From contig NZ_JALFCU010000052.1 of NCBI RefSeq assembly GCF_022771645.1, positions 1-50,930 of the forward strand: a DNA stretch of 50,930 nt, read 5' to 3'. Origin of the DNA: Selenomonas sp. Its GTDB lineage: Bacteria > Bacillota > Negativicutes > Selenomonadales > Selenomonadaceae. The notes under the pieces are model-generated. The model ran no database searches and was not told the origin of the DNA. It saw only the letters and a list, made by a program, of their open reading frames with translations. Both the position numbers and the translations under genes were made by a program. Below are positions 41,592 through 49,760 of the stretch, piece by piece. Positions within the stretch are counted from its first letter, which is position 1; each line of letters begins with the position of its first letter.

Positions 41592-42748
41592 TTCGCCGTG
41601 AAGCGATCCGGCCGCTCGTCGGCGAGGCCGTAGTGATAGAGGATGGCCTGGATGATGCGGCGCGAGGCTTCGCCGTCGCCGTACGGGTTGCAGGATTCTG
41701 CCATGCGCTGGTACTCTGCCGCGTCCGTCAGCAGGCGCTTTGCTTCTTCGTACACGCGGTCGCGATCCGTGCCGATGAGCTTCACCGTGCCGGCCTCGAC
41801 GGCCTCGGGGCGCTCCGTCGTGTCGCGCAGCACGAGCACGGGCTTGCCGAGCGCCGGCGCCTCCTCCTGCACGCCGCCCGAATCCGTGAGGATGAGGTGC
41901 GCGCGGTGCATGAGGTTTGCGAACGGCTCGTAGTCCAAGGGCTCGATGAGGTGGACTTTCGCGAGGCCGCCGAGCTCCGCGTTCACGACTTCGCGGACTT
42001 TCGGGTTCTTGTGCACGGGGAAGACGATCTCGACGTCGTCGAACTCCTCCGTGAGCTGGCGCAGCGCCTTGTAGACGTGGCGCATCGGCTCGCCGAGGTT
42101 CTCGCGGCGGTGCGTCGTCACGAGGATGACGCGCTTGTGTTCGAAATCAATGCCCTGCAAGAGCTCATCGTCGAACGCGAAATCATCCTGCACCGTATGA
42201 TGCAACGCGTCGATGACCGTGTTGCCCGTGACGAAGATGGAGTCTTTCGGCACGTTTTCCGAGAGGAGGTTCTGCTCGCTCGTCGCCGTCGGCGCGAAGT
42301 TCAGGTCGGCGATGCAGCCCGTGAGCTTGCGGTTCATTTCCTCCGGGAACGGCGAATACTTGTTGTGCGTGCGCAGGCCCGCCTCGACGTGGCCGACCGT
42401 CGTCTGATGGTAGTACGCCGCGAGTGCGCCCGCGAACGTCGTCGTCGTATCGCCATGGACGAGCACGATGTCGGGCTGCTCTTTCGTCAGCACCTTGTCG
42501 AGGCCGTTCATCGCCTTCGTCGTGATGTCGAACAGCGTCTGCCCCGCCGCCATGAGGTTCAGGTCGTAGTCCGGCGTGATGTGGAACAGCCCGAGCACCT
42601 GGTCGAGCATCTCGCGGTGCTGCGCCGTCACGGCCACGACCGGCGTGATCGTGTCCGGATGCTTCTGCAGCTCCAACACGATCGGCGCCATCTTGATGGC
42701 CTCCGGCCGCGTGCCGAAGACCGTCATGACTTTGATTTTCTTTGCCAT
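41588..42748 (-). CDS. wecB: UDP-N-acetylglucosamine 2-epimerase (non-hydrolysing)
   Basis: A 386-aa cytoplasmic enzyme interconverting UDP-GlcNAc and UDP-ManNAc for surface polysaccharide. Motifs: VMTVFGTRPEAIKMAPI, VAVTAQHREMLDQVL, VHGDTTTTFAGALAA, HVEAGLRTHNKYSPFPEEMN, THRRENLG and SGGVQEEAPALGKPVLVLRD. The ATG follows AAGGAG. A 4-bp overlap couples it to the ATP synthase genes, an arrangement recurring in Firmicutes. Confidence 0.95.
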   Translation of the reverse strand: MAKKIKVMTVFGTRPEAIKMAPIVLELQKHPDTITPVVAVTAQHREMLDQVLGLFHITPDYDLNLMAAGQTLFDITTKAMNGLDKVLTKEQPDIVLVHGDTTTTFAGALAAYYHQTTVGHVEAGLRTHNKYSPFPEEMNRKLTGCIADLNFAPTATSEQNLLSENVPKDSIFVTGNTVIDALHHTVQDDFAFDDELLQGIDFEHKRVILVTTHRRENLGEPMRHVYKALRQLTEEFDDVEIVFPVHKNPKVREVVNAELGGLAKVHLIEPLDYEPFANLMHRAHLILTDSGGVQEEAPALGKPVLVLRDTTERPEAVEAGTVKLIGTDRDRVYEEAKRLLTDAAEYQRMAESCNPYGDGEASRRIIQAILYHYGLADERPDRFTAK

Positions 42749-42765
42749 ATAGGATTCTCCTTATG

Positions 42766-42791
42766 AAAAAAGGGCAGACGATGTCTGCCCT
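42766..42791 (-). terminator. Terminator between the WecA-like gene and wecB
   Basis: A 9-bp stem (42771-42779 with 42783-42791) and a run of six T on the minus strand (42771-42766), in the 49-bp gap before wecB. It should uncouple wecB and the atp genes from the upstream promoter, or allow partial read-through. Confidence 0.85.
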
Positions 42792-42797
42792 AAAGAG

Positions 42798-43850
42798 TTA
42801 ACTTTCGTGCGCCTGTTCCTTCAGGTGGAAGATGCCGATCTTTTTCGCGCCGAACAGCACGACGAACACGACCACGCAGACGATGAGGATCGCGAACTGG
42901 CTGCTGACCTCCGTGAGCGCGACGGCCGAGAGGCCGAGGAGCGCGCTGATGACATACATGAGCAACACGGCCTGCCGCTGCGTGAATCCGAGATCGAGGA
43001 GGCGGTGATGGAGATGCCCCTTGTCCGGCTTGAAGATCGGCACGCCGCCGCGATAGCGGCGGATGATGGCAATCGTCGTATCGAGGATGGGGAGGCCGAG
43101 CGCGAGGATCGGCACGATGAGCGCGATCGTCGCGGCCGACTTCACGGCGCCGATGACGCTGATGCCCGACAGCATATAGCCGAAGAACATGCTGCCCGAA
43201 TCGCCCATAAAGATGCGCGCGGGATTGAAGTTGTAATACAGGAAGCCGATGGCCGCGCCCGCGATCGCCGCGCAGAACACGGCGACGAACATGATGCTCT
43301 GCTGCAACGCGACGAGGAAGATCGTCGTCGCCGCGATGCACGACACGCCGGCCGCGAGGCCGTCGAGGCCGTCGATGAGGTTCACCGTATTCGTCAGGCC
43401 GACGATCCAGAACACCGTCGCCGGAATCGCGAACCATTCGAGGAACAAATAATCGCCGAACGGATCCGTGATGAAGTCGATGCGCACGTCAAAACCGATG
43501 ACGAGCACGCACGCCGCAACGATCTGGCCGACGAGCTTCACTTTCGCCGGCAGATTCTTGTAGTCATCAATGAGACCGAGCAGCACGATGAGCGAGCCGC
43601 CGACGACGAGCCCCTCGAGCTCGAACGCGACATCCGGCTCGACCGGCACCTCGTTCACGATCGTCAGCATCGCCGCCATGAACGCGAGGTAGATGCCGAG
43701 CCCGCCGATGCGCGGCACCGGCCGCTTGTGCACCTTGCGTGCGTCCGGCGCATCCATCGCGCCCGTCTTCTTCGCGAAAAAAATAACGCCTGGCGTCACG
43801 AAGAGAGCCACACCGGCAGCAATGATGAACGCCAAAACGTAATCAGGCAT
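42798..43850 (-). CDS. MraY-family glycosyl-1-phosphate transferase (WecA/TagO-like)
   Basis: A 350-aa polytopic enzyme (about 10-11 TM helices) moving a sugar-1-phosphate, probably GlcNAc-1-P, to undecaprenyl phosphate. Motifs: KVHKRPVPRIGGLGIYLAF, GLIDDYKNLPAKVKL, GLTNTVNLIDGLDGLAAGVS (the DGLDGLA catalytic loop), FMGDSGSMFFGYML and the HLHHRLLDLGF cytoplasmic loop. Next to wecB it suggests an enterobacterial-common-antigen- or teichoic-acid-like linker sugar pathway or O-antigen initiation. Confidence 0.92.
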   Translation of the reverse strand: MPDYVLAFIIAAGVALFVTPGVIFFAKKTGAMDAPDARKVHKRPVPRIGGLGIYLAFMAAMLTIVNEVPVEPDVAFELEGLVVGGSLIVLLGLIDDYKNLPAKVKLVGQIVAACVLVIGFDVRIDFITDPFGDYLFLEWFAIPATVFWIVGLTNTVNLIDGLDGLAAGVSCIAATTIFLVALQQSIMFVAVFCAAIAGAAIGFLYYNFNPARIFMGDSGSMFFGYMLSGISVIGAVKSAATIALIVPILALGLPILDTTIAIIRRYRGGVPIFKPDKGHLHHRLLDLGFTQRQAVLLMYVISALLGLSAVALTEVSSQFAILIVCVVVFVVLFGAKKIGIFHLKEQAHES

Positions 43851-43937
43851 AAACTTGTCGCACCCCTTTGAGATTTTTTACGAGCAAACGAATCTGCCAG
43901 AGGACGCACGTTCCCCCAGAGCTTCTGAAACAGCTTC

Positions 43938-43966
43938 ATTCTACAACAAGCCTTTTCGCGTGTCAA
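43938..43966 (-). promoter_or_regulatory. Promoter of the WecA-like gene
   Basis: Minus strand: consensus -35 TTGACA (43961-43966), 17-nt spacer, -10 TAGAAT (43938-43943), about 90 nt before the start codon. Confidence 0.85.
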
Positions 43967-43993
43967 TGAATGTTGAAACGCAAACAAAGAAAA

Positions 43994-44020
43994 GGAACGG
44001 GATTTTTCGTCTCCCGTTCC
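43994..44020 (-). terminator. Terminator of the TA operon
   Basis: A 9-bp stem GGAACGGGA/TCCCGTTCC with a 9-nt loop, followed on the minus strand by TTTTCTTTG, 10 nt beyond the YoeB stop. Confidence 0.9.
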
Positions 44021-44029
44021 CTCATGCCA

Positions 44030-44290
44030 TCAGTCATCGTAATGTCCCTTGCACTGGATGATTTCGATTGCCTGCTCCTTTATGCGATAAATCAGCCGAT
44101 TCTTCTCGTCAATCCTTCGGCTCCACCAGCCGCCGTTCATGTAGCGCAGCGGCTCCGGCTTGCCGATGCCGCGATGGCCGTTGCGCTGGATGTCTTTGAT
44201 CAGGTCATTGATGCGCTTGCGGATTTTCTTGTCTTCCGATTGCCATGCAACATAGTCCGCCCATGCTTCTTCGTCCCATGCAATCATCAT
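44030..44290 (-). CDS. yoeB: Txe/YoeB family mRNA interferase toxin
   Basis: An 86-aa toxin strongly resembling E. coli YoeB: IAWDEEAWADYVAWQSEDKK, IRKRINDLIKDIQR, GKPEPLRY (catalytic Glu), WWSRRIDEKNRLIYRI (Arg) and the C-terminal GHYDD with the catalytic His-Tyr. YoeB cleaves mRNA on translating ribosomes. It overlaps the antitoxin gene by 4 bp. Confidence 0.95.
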   Translation of the reverse strand: MMIAWDEEAWADYVAWQSEDKKIRKRINDLIKDIQRNGHRGIGKPEPLRYMNGGWWSRRIDEKNRLIYRIKEQAIEIIQCKGHYDD

Positions 44291-44556
44291 TCCGCTTCGT
44301 CCTCGATCAAATCGTGATACGCGAAACGGCCTTCATCCATCCGTTTCGCCGCGGCTCGCAAGTGACGCAAGTTGTTCTCGTTGAAGTACGCATCGCCAGC
44401 TGTGACGGTGAAAGGGATGGCACGATCGCGGACGAGGCGCTTCGTGAAAATCGTAATGGCCGAAGACATCGTGAGCCCCATTTCCTCGCAGATATGCTCG
44501 GCTTCTCTTTTGAGATCCGCGTCCATGCGGATCGTGACGGTTGCGTTCGTTGCCAT
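44287..44556 (-). CDS. RelB/DinJ-family antitoxin
   Basis: An 89-aa ribbon-helix-helix antitoxin: ATVTIRMDADLKREAEHICEE forms the DNA-binding strand and helix, and the C-terminal part (FNENNLRHLRAAAKRMDEGR) would bind the toxin. The pairing of a RelB/DinJ-type antitoxin with a YoeB-type toxin (rather than YefM) is a mixed combination. The ATG has AGAGGTG upstream. Confidence 0.92.
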   Translation of the reverse strand: MATNATVTIRMDADLKREAEHICEEMGLTMSSAITIFTKRLVRDRAIPFTVTAGDAYFNENNLRHLRAAAKRMDEGRFAYHDLIEDEAE

Positions 44557-44576
44557 TTTATATCACCTCTGGTTTT

Positions 44577-44605
44577 ATTTTATTACGTTGTCGGAACGTT
44601 GTAAA
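44577..44605 (-). promoter_or_regulatory. TA operon promoter with repeat operator
   Basis: Minus strand: -35 TTTACA (44600-44605), 17-nt spacer, -10 TAAAAT (44577-44582). The direct repeat ACAACGT (twice, 4 nt apart) fills the spacer and -35 and is a likely antitoxin operator. Confidence 0.75.
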
Positions 44606-44667
44606 TCATTTTTGAATATTTCCGAAAAAAAATACGCCCTACCAACAAAATGGCAGAGCGTGAATTT

Positions 44668-45129
44668 TCAGTCGTGAATTTCATCCGGCCGGCATTCGAC
44701 GACGCTGCCGTCCGTTTCGTAGTAGACGACGTGGGCGAGCTTCGCGTTGCGCAGCATCCTGCGGCAGAGGAGGCACGGCTTGCCGGACGCGAGCGTGCCG
44801 TCGGCGTTGACGCCGACGATGTAGATCGTCGCGCCGTCCATGGCGGCGGGGTCGGCGTTGATGATGGCGTTCTGCTCGGCGTGGACGGCGACGCAGAGCT
44901 CGTAGTTCTTGCCTTTCGGCACGTGCAGCCGCTCGCGCTCGCAGAGGCCGGTGTCGATGCAGTTCGCCTCGCCGCGCGGCGCGCCGTTGTAGCCGGTGCT
45001 GATGATGATGTGGTCTTTGACGATGATCGCGCCGTAGCGGCGGCGCAGGCACGTCGCACGGCGGCCGACGGCGCGCGCGATGTCGAGGAAGTACGTGGTC
45101 CAGTCGGGACGCTGTTGTTTTTCTCTCAT
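44668..45129 (-). CDS. Deoxycytidylate deaminase (ComEB-like)
   Basis: A 153-aa zinc deaminase converting dCMP to dUMP for dTTP synthesis. Zinc site HAEQNAIINA (His and catalytic Glu) and PCLLCRRML (two Cys); substrate region STGYNGAPRGEANC. The ATG at 45129 (MREKQQRPDW) has GGAG 7 nt upstream. An in-frame ATG at 45168 lies within the dispersed repeat and is rejected. Confidence 0.93.
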   Translation of the reverse strand: MREKQQRPDWTTYFLDIARAVGRRATCLRRRYGAIIVKDHIIISTGYNGAPRGEANCIDTGLCERERLHVPKGKNYELCVAVHAEQNAIINADPAAMDGATIYIVGVNADGTLASGKPCLLCRRMLRNAKLAHVVYYETDGSVVECRPDEIHD

Positions 45130-45149
45130 AGTGTTCTCCGTTCTTTTTC

Positions 45150-45243
45150 GCACCCGCGGAAGTTTCATCCTGCGAATTGTTTCGGCTTACAGGGGACCCT
45201 CTCCACCGCTAACGCGGTCCCCCTCTCCCGGAGGGAGAGGCTG
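45150..45243. repeat. Palindromic repeat, copy D
   Basis: From the right: CTCTCCCTCCGGGAGAG palindrome, GGACCGC-GTTA-GCGG hairpin, then AGAGGGTCCCCTGTA and a tail TGCGAATTGTTT ... CGCACCCGCGGAAG. The same order, including the tail, recurs at 46964-47168. It fills the 79-bp gap before the dCMP deaminase and runs into the 3' end of the neighbouring RuvC-like gene. Confidence 0.85.
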
Positions 45244-45673
45244 CAGTACATAGATACCTCGTTGCAAGAATCACGGCGACGAAGTCGTCGACGGGGACGG
45301 GCGGGACTTGCATCGTGGTCGGGATGAGTTTCCGGAGCCCCGACGGCGGGTGGGCTTTCCAATAGTCGCGCTTCGCTTGCTCCGTCGTGCGGTATTCGTC
45401 GATGACTTCGATGGGGAGTTCCGGCAAGGCGCGCTGGATGCGTTCGCGCGCTTCTTTGCTCGTCGTGCCGTTGCCTTCGATGAGCCTCTCTGGAGAAAAA
45501 GCCGCCGCAGCTGCGGCGGCTTCTTGTTCGAGGTTCTTTGTTTCGATGACCTTTTGCATGAGGACGCGAATCGTGCCGTCCTCTGTTTTTTCGAGCGCGG
45601 CGAAGCCGCATTTGTCGCGGCCGGGATCGAGGCCGAGGACGACAATGCGGTCGGCGCCTTTCGCGCCGGTCAT
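45209..45673 (-). CDS. RuvC/YqgF-fold nuclease-like protein
   Basis: A 154-aa RNase H-fold protein. LGLDPGRDKCGFAALE gives the first catalytic Asp, EGNGTTSKEARERI and DEYRTTEQAKRDYW the middle part, and PVDDFVAVILATRYL the last acidic pair. It resembles YqgF/RuvC-like nucleases (pre-16S rRNA processing or junction cleavage). The start overlaps the DUF3084 gene by 4 bp. The last ten or so residues (AASPSGRGGPR) and the TAG stop are encoded by the palindromic repeat, so the natural C-terminus was probably altered by repeat insertion. Confidence 0.8.
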   Translation of the reverse strand: MTGAKGADRIVVLGLDPGRDKCGFAALEKTEDGTIRVLMQKVIETKNLEQEAAAAAAAFSPERLIEGNGTTSKEARERIQRALPELPIEVIDEYRTTEQAKRDYWKAHPPSGLRKLIPTTMQVPPVPVDDFVAVILATRYLCTAASPSGRGGPR

Positions 45674-46944
45674 GGCTGCACCTCCGCCGTGCTCTCATCC
45701 GCGTGCTCGACTTTGACGTCGAGGCGCAGCGGGCCGAGGGCGTTCGTCGCTTCCCTTGCGTACGCCGAGAGGACGAAGCCGTCGCGGTACGGCGCGATGC
45801 GGTTCACGACGTCATAGAACTGCGCGGCCTCGATGACGCCGACGGTGCCGCGAATCGGATCGGGCAGGATGCCGCGCGACTGCGCCGTCTGGTTCACGCC
45901 GCCGAGGAAGTCCATGAGCGCTTCTTCCGCGACGCCTTTCTGGCTGCCGTCGATGCGATAGGCACGCGCGAGAATGAATTCGTGCGGCTGGAAGATGATG
46001 CTGTTCTTGTAGAGCTCGAGCGACGCGCGGATCTCTTCGCCGCGAATCTGGTTGCCGGACGCGACGACGCGCACGACCATGTCCTGCGGGCTCTTCGCGA
46101 TGGTCTGGACAGCCGTCTCGAACTCGGGGCGATAGATCCAAATGTCCTGGTCGGTCTTGTTTTCGCCGACGCGCACGGAGACGTTGCGGCTCGCGACTTG
46201 CGCGAGCGTCGTGAGGTCGGCACGCACGGCTTCTTCGTCGCGATTGCCGCGGATGACGCCGCTCGCAATGACTTCGCCGGCGCGGTAGACGATGTCGCCT
46301 TCGCGGATGGTGATGAGGCCGTCGGCGAGCGCCTGCGTCTGCTTCTCGAGGAGCTTCTTTTCATCGCCGAGCTTGATGTTCGTCTGCGCAAGGCTGTCGT
46401 TCTCGCCCTGGAGCGCTTCGTTCCGGCCCATGAGGCTTTCGTTTTCGCCGAGCAGGCTGTCGTTTTTCGCTGCGAGCTCGTCGTTGCGCGCCGTGAGCGC
46501 GGCCTTCGCCGCTTCGAGCAGGCGGTTGCCTTCGACGAGGCGCTGCTGTTCTTTTTCGAGCGCGGACTGCTGTGACTGGAGCTTTTCGACCTCGGCCTGC
46601 GAGGCCGTGAGCGCCCGGTCCGCTTCGTCTTTCTGCTGCTGTGCGGACGCAAGCCCGGCCTGCGCTTCCGTGAGGCTCGCTTTCGTCTCGAGCATCGTGC
46701 GGTTGAGCTGTTCCATGCCGAAGAGCGCCGTGCGCACGTCCTTCGAGACGAGCGTCATGACGCCGAGCGTCGTCGTCGTGATGAGGATGCCCGTGACGAT
46801 CGTGACGATGATGGACGTGTGGCGCGGGCGCAGGCCGAAGAGCGAGAGGCGCTTCTTGCCGACTTTCGAACCGAGGCGGTCGCCGATGAACGCGATGGCT
46901 CCGCCGGTGATGACGAGGACGAGAATGAGCAGAACGCCGTACAT
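45670..46944 (-). CDS. DUF3084 family membrane protein
   Basis: A 424-aa protein with two N-terminal TM helices (YGVLLILVLVITGGAIAFIG; SIIVTIVTGILITTTTLGVM), then a long coiled coil (about 75-200, heptads such as NDELAAKNDSLLGENESLMG), then a mixed C-terminal domain (about 210-410, with VRVVASGNQIRGEEIRASLE). This layout matches DUF3084, common in cyanobacteria and Negativicutes, of unknown role. The ATG at 46944 has AAGGAGGT upstream. It sits between the LPS transport genes and the RuvC-like gene. Confidence 0.85.
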   Translation of the reverse strand: MYGVLLILVLVITGGAIAFIGDRLGSKVGKKRLSLFGLRPRHTSIIVTIVTGILITTTTLGVMTLVSKDVRTALFGMEQLNRTMLETKASLTEAQAGLASAQQQKDEADRALTASQAEVEKLQSQQSALEKEQQRLVEGNRLLEAAKAALTARNDELAAKNDSLLGENESLMGRNEALQGENDSLAQTNIKLGDEKKLLEKQTQALADGLITIREGDIVYRAGEVIASGVIRGNRDEEAVRADLTTLAQVASRNVSVRVGENKTDQDIWIYRPEFETAVQTIAKSPQDMVVRVVASGNQIRGEEIRASLELYKNSIIFQPHEFILARAYRIDGSQKGVAEEALMDFLGGVNQTAQSRGILPDPIRGTVGVIEAAQFYDVVNRIAPYRDGFVLSAYAREATNALGPLRLDVKVEHADESTAEVQP

Positions 46945-47031
46945 AGGCTGACCTCCTTCTTTGTCGCACCCGCGGAAGGTGCGACGTGCGAATTGTTTTG
47001 ACGTACAGGGGACCCTTAGCCGCAAGCGGCA

Positions 47032-47072
47032 TAAGCGACCACTAAGCCGCTAAAGCGGCAAGTGTCTGCTTA
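47032..47072. repeat. Nested 41-nt hairpin element 1
   Basis: TAAGC, GAC/TCT internal loop, CACT/AGTG stem, GCCGC-TAAA-GCGGC terminal hairpin, GCTTA. It has the same layout as 47109-47149 with different stem bases. Confidence 0.8.
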
Positions 47073-47108
47073 TCCACCGCTATCGCGGTCCCCCTCTACC
47101 TAAAGGAT

Positions 47109-47149
47109 AAAGCGACCGCATCGGCGCTAAAGCGCCGTGCGTCTGCTTT
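47109..47149. repeat. Nested 41-nt hairpin element 2
   Basis: AAAGC, GAC/TCT internal loop, CGCA/TGCG stem, GGCGC-TAAA-GCGCC terminal hairpin, GCTTT. Loops and length equal element 1; stems differ in a compensated way. Confidence 0.8.
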
Positions 47150-47176
47150 TCCCTGAGGGAGAGGCTGCCCAAAAAG

Positions 47177-48271
47177 TTATCTCGACGCTTTCCGAACCAA
47201 GTAAAGCCCTGCGATCAATCCGACGAGGTTCGGGATCCAGACGGCGAGGGCCGGGGCGAGGGCGCCGCTGCGGCCGAGAGCGTTCGCCATCGTCATGAGC
47301 GCGTAGTAGATGAAGATGATGACGATGCTGATCGCAAAGCCCGCGGACGAGCTGTTGCGCGTCGGCTGCAGGCCGAGCGGCACGCCGACGAGCGCGAAGA
47401 TGAGGCTCGCGAGCGGCACGGTGATGCGCTGGTAGAGCTCCGTCTCGAGCTTGTTCGTGTTGACGTACTGCGTCTTCATGATTTCGATCTGCGCCTTGAG
47501 CTCTTTCATCGTGAGCTCCTCGGGGTCTTTCTGCTCGCGGACGATCTGCTTCGGGCTGGCGTTGATGGGGAGCACCTGCGTATTGAATCGCATGGAGTGC
47601 TCGCTTTCGCCCTCCGCGATGTCATAGATCATGCCGTTGTGCATCGTCCACTGCTTTTCGCCATACTCGGCGTAGTCGGCGTTCTCGACGTGCTTGACCT
47701 TGCCGTCGTCGCCGAACTCCTGGAGCGTCAGCCCTTGCAGCGTCTCGGTGTCGGCGTCGTAGCGCCGCGCGTAGAGGAGGCGCTGGATCTTGCCGTCCTG
47801 GATATCCTTGAGGATGACGTGGTCTTGCGACTCGAGGCCGTTGCGTCCTTGGATCTCGTAGAACACGACGTTGCGGTAGGCGGAGTTGCCCCACGGCACG
47901 ACGTATTCGTTGAACCAGATGGCGCCGATGCTGACGAAAAAGCCGAGGAGGATGGCCGGCGCAGCGATGCGGAAAAAGCCGATGCCGCACGATTTCATGG
48001 CCGTGATCTCCGACGAGCTCGAGAGGCGGCCGAACGTCAGGAGCGATGCGAGGAGCATCGACATCGGGAACGTCCACATGACGACGCCCGGCAGGCTGTA
48101 GACGAAGACCTTGATGACGGACGTGATGGACGCGCCGTAGTCCGTGATGTATTTCGCGATGCGGAACAACGTGCCGGAACCGATGAAGACGGTCGAGAAC
48201 GCGAAGATGCCGAAGATAAACGTCAAGACGACTTCTCGGAAGATGTATTTGTCGAGGATCCGGATATGCAT
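47177..48271 (-). CDS. LptF/LptG family LPS export permease
   Basis: A 364-aa inner-membrane permease. TM helices in the first 110 residues (VVLTFIFGIFAFSTVFIG, LPGVVMWTFPMSMLLASLLT), a periplasmic beta-jellyroll (about 130-260), and C-terminal TM helices (PLASLIFALVGVPLGLQP; SAGFAISIVIIFIYYALMTM). It pairs with LptB to extract LPS. Only one permease gene is present here, so it may act as a homodimer or the second is elsewhere. It lies 52 bp after lptB. Confidence 0.92.
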   Translation of the reverse strand: MHIRILDKYIFREVVLTFIFGIFAFSTVFIGSGTLFRIAKYITDYGASITSVIKVFVYSLPGVVMWTFPMSMLLASLLTFGRLSSSSEITAMKSCGIGFFRIAAPAILLGFFVSIGAIWFNEYVVPWGNSAYRNVVFYEIQGRNGLESQDHVILKDIQDGKIQRLLYARRYDADTETLQGLTLQEFGDDGKVKHVENADYAEYGEKQWTMHNGMIYDIAEGESEHSMRFNTQVLPINASPKQIVREQKDPEELTMKELKAQIEIMKTQYVNTNKLETELYQRITVPLASLIFALVGVPLGLQPTRNSSSAGFAISIVIIFIYYALMTMANALGRSGALAPALAVWIPNLVGLIAGLYLVRKASR

Positions 48272-48323
48272 ATGAATCTCCTATTCGGGTTCGATATATG
48301 GTAAAGCCACGCGGGCGTTCGAA

Positions 48324-49043
48324 TCAAAGCGTGAAGTTGTCGCCGAGGTAGAATTTGCGTGCGACCGGGCTGTTCGCAATCGTCTGGCTGTCGCCTTCGA
48401 GCAGGATCTTGCCCTCGCTCAGGATGTAGGCGCGGTCGACGATGTGCAGCGTCTCGCGGACGTTGTGATCCGTGATGAGGATGCCCATACCACGCTGGCG
48501 GAGGTACTGGATGATCTCCTGGATGTCGGCGACGGCGAGCGGGTCGACGCCGGCGAACGGCTCATCGAGCAGGATGAACTGCGGCTCGAGCGCAAGGCAG
48601 CGCGCGATCTCGACGCGACGGCGCTCGCCGCCCGAGAGCTCCGTGCCCTTGCGGTCCTCAACGTGCTTGATGTGGAACTCGTCGAGGAGCTCCTCGTACT
48701 TGATTTTCTGCTCGGCCTTCGAGAGCGTCGTCGTCTCGAGGATGGCCATGATGTTCTCCTTGACCGTGAGCTTGCGGAAAATCGACGCTTCCTGCGTGAG
48801 GTAGCTGATGCCGAGCGCCGCGCGCTTGTGCATCGGGAGCTGCGCGATGTTGACGCCGTTCAGGAACACGTCGCCGGATGTCGGATGTTCGAGGCCGACG
48901 ATCATGTAGAACGTCGTCGTCTTGCCGGCGCCGTTCGGGCCGAGGAGACCGACGATTTCGCCCTTCTCGACGCGGAGCGACACGCGGTCGACGACCGTGC
49001 GCTGCTTGAATTTCTTGACGAGTTTTTTTGCTTCGATGTTCAA
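48324..49043 (-). CDS. lptB: LPS export ABC ATPase LptB
   Basis: A 239-aa ATPase: Walker A GPNGAGKTT (about 37-45), Q-loop YLTQEASIFRKLTVKEN, signature LSGGERRRVEIARCLA, Walker B FILLDEPFAGVDP and H-loop ITDHNVRETL, all close to LptB. The start is TTG at 49043 with GAGGGA upstream. It drives LPS extraction with the LptF/G permease. Confidence 0.96.
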   Translation of the reverse strand: MNIEAKKLVKKFKQRTVVDRVSLRVEKGEIVGLLGPNGAGKTTTFYMIVGLEHPTSGDVFLNGVNIAQLPMHKRAALGISYLTQEASIFRKLTVKENIMAILETTTLSKAEQKIKYEELLDEFHIKHVEDRKGTELSGGERRRVEIARCLALEPQFILLDEPFAGVDPLAVADIQEIIQYLRQRGMGILITDHNVRETLHIVDRAYILSEGKILLEGDSQTIANSPVARKFYLGDNFTL

Positions 49044-49076
49044 GGTGTTCCCTCGCTCACTGTCACTGATGATGTG

Positions 49077-49760
49077 TTACTGGACCTGGGCCTGGCCGTT
49101 CTGGTCGAGGCGCACGGTGAGTTTGTTCGCGCGCATCGTGTTGTTCTCCTGCACGGCCCAGGCGTTGCCCGTCGCGACGACGACGCCCTTCGTATAATCC
49201 ATCTGATCGCCGCCGACCTCGGCATTCTTCGTCGGGCTCACGAGGTGCGCGGCGCCTGTGCCGATGTAGTGCTCGTCCTTCAGCCAGCCCTCGATGCGCG
49301 CGGCCGTGAATGTGCCGTCGGCGTTCGAGAGCACGCCGCCCGCCTCCATGAGCAGGTAGTCATTCTGCTGCGGGAAATAATCGACCTGATCGCCCGAGAA
49401 CGCTTTGTCCTGCTGCGTGCCGTGGACGTTGCCTGTTGCGCGCATATGCTCTTGCCCGTCAGAGACGAGCTCGCTGCACGTCATGCGCATATCTTCGCGC
49501 ACGGCGATGACGTTGCCCTTGACGTAACCTTCCTGCGTCTTGGAATTATATTGCGCCGTGGCGCCTGCGACACGCGCGACACCGCGCTTCATGAGGACGT
49601 TGCCCTCGGCCGTGATGATGCCTGTGCCCATATCGTACTCGACGGTATCGGCGTCGAGCGAGGCCGGCTCGCCATTCGCCGCGGCAAACGCGACGGCGCT
49701 CCCTGCGAGCAAGCTCGCGGACAGTGCAGCCGCCAACCATTTTTTCATTGATGTCTTCAT
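49077..49760 (-). CDS. lptA: LPS transport periplasmic protein LptA
   Basis: A 227-aa OstA-fold protein. Signal peptide MKTSMKKWLAAALSASLLAG ... AFA, then a beta-jellyroll with repeated strands (LDADTVEYDMGTGIITAEGN, AQYNSKTQEGYVKGNVIA, DQMDYTKGVVVATGNAW). It bridges LPS across the periplasm. The ATG at 49760 overlaps the lptC stop by 4 bp and follows GGAG closely; upstream codons belong to lptC. Confidence 0.92.
   Translation of the reverse strand: MKTSMKKWLAAALSASLLAGSAVAFAAANGEPASLDADTVEYDMGTGIITAEGNVLMKRGVARVAGATAQYNSKTQEGYVKGNVIAVREDMRMTCSELVSDGQEHMRATGNVHGTQQDKAFSGDQVDYFPQQNDYLLMEAGGVLSNADGTFTAARIEGWLKDEHYIGTGAAHLVSPTKNAEVGGDQMDYTKGVVVATGNAWAVQENNTMRANKLTVRLDQNGQAQVQ

Larger units (their letters stand above)
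46964..47168. repeat. Palindromic repeat, copy E, with two nested hairpin elements
   Basis: This shares with copy D the tail (CGCACCCGCGGAAG ... TGCGAATTGTTT), CAGGGGACCC, the GCGGTGG/CCGC hairpin and the final CTCCCTCAGGGA-type palindrome. It is longer because two 41-nt elements are inserted, at 47032-47072 and 47109-47149. It fills the gap between the LptF/G-type gene and DUF3084. Confidence 0.85.
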
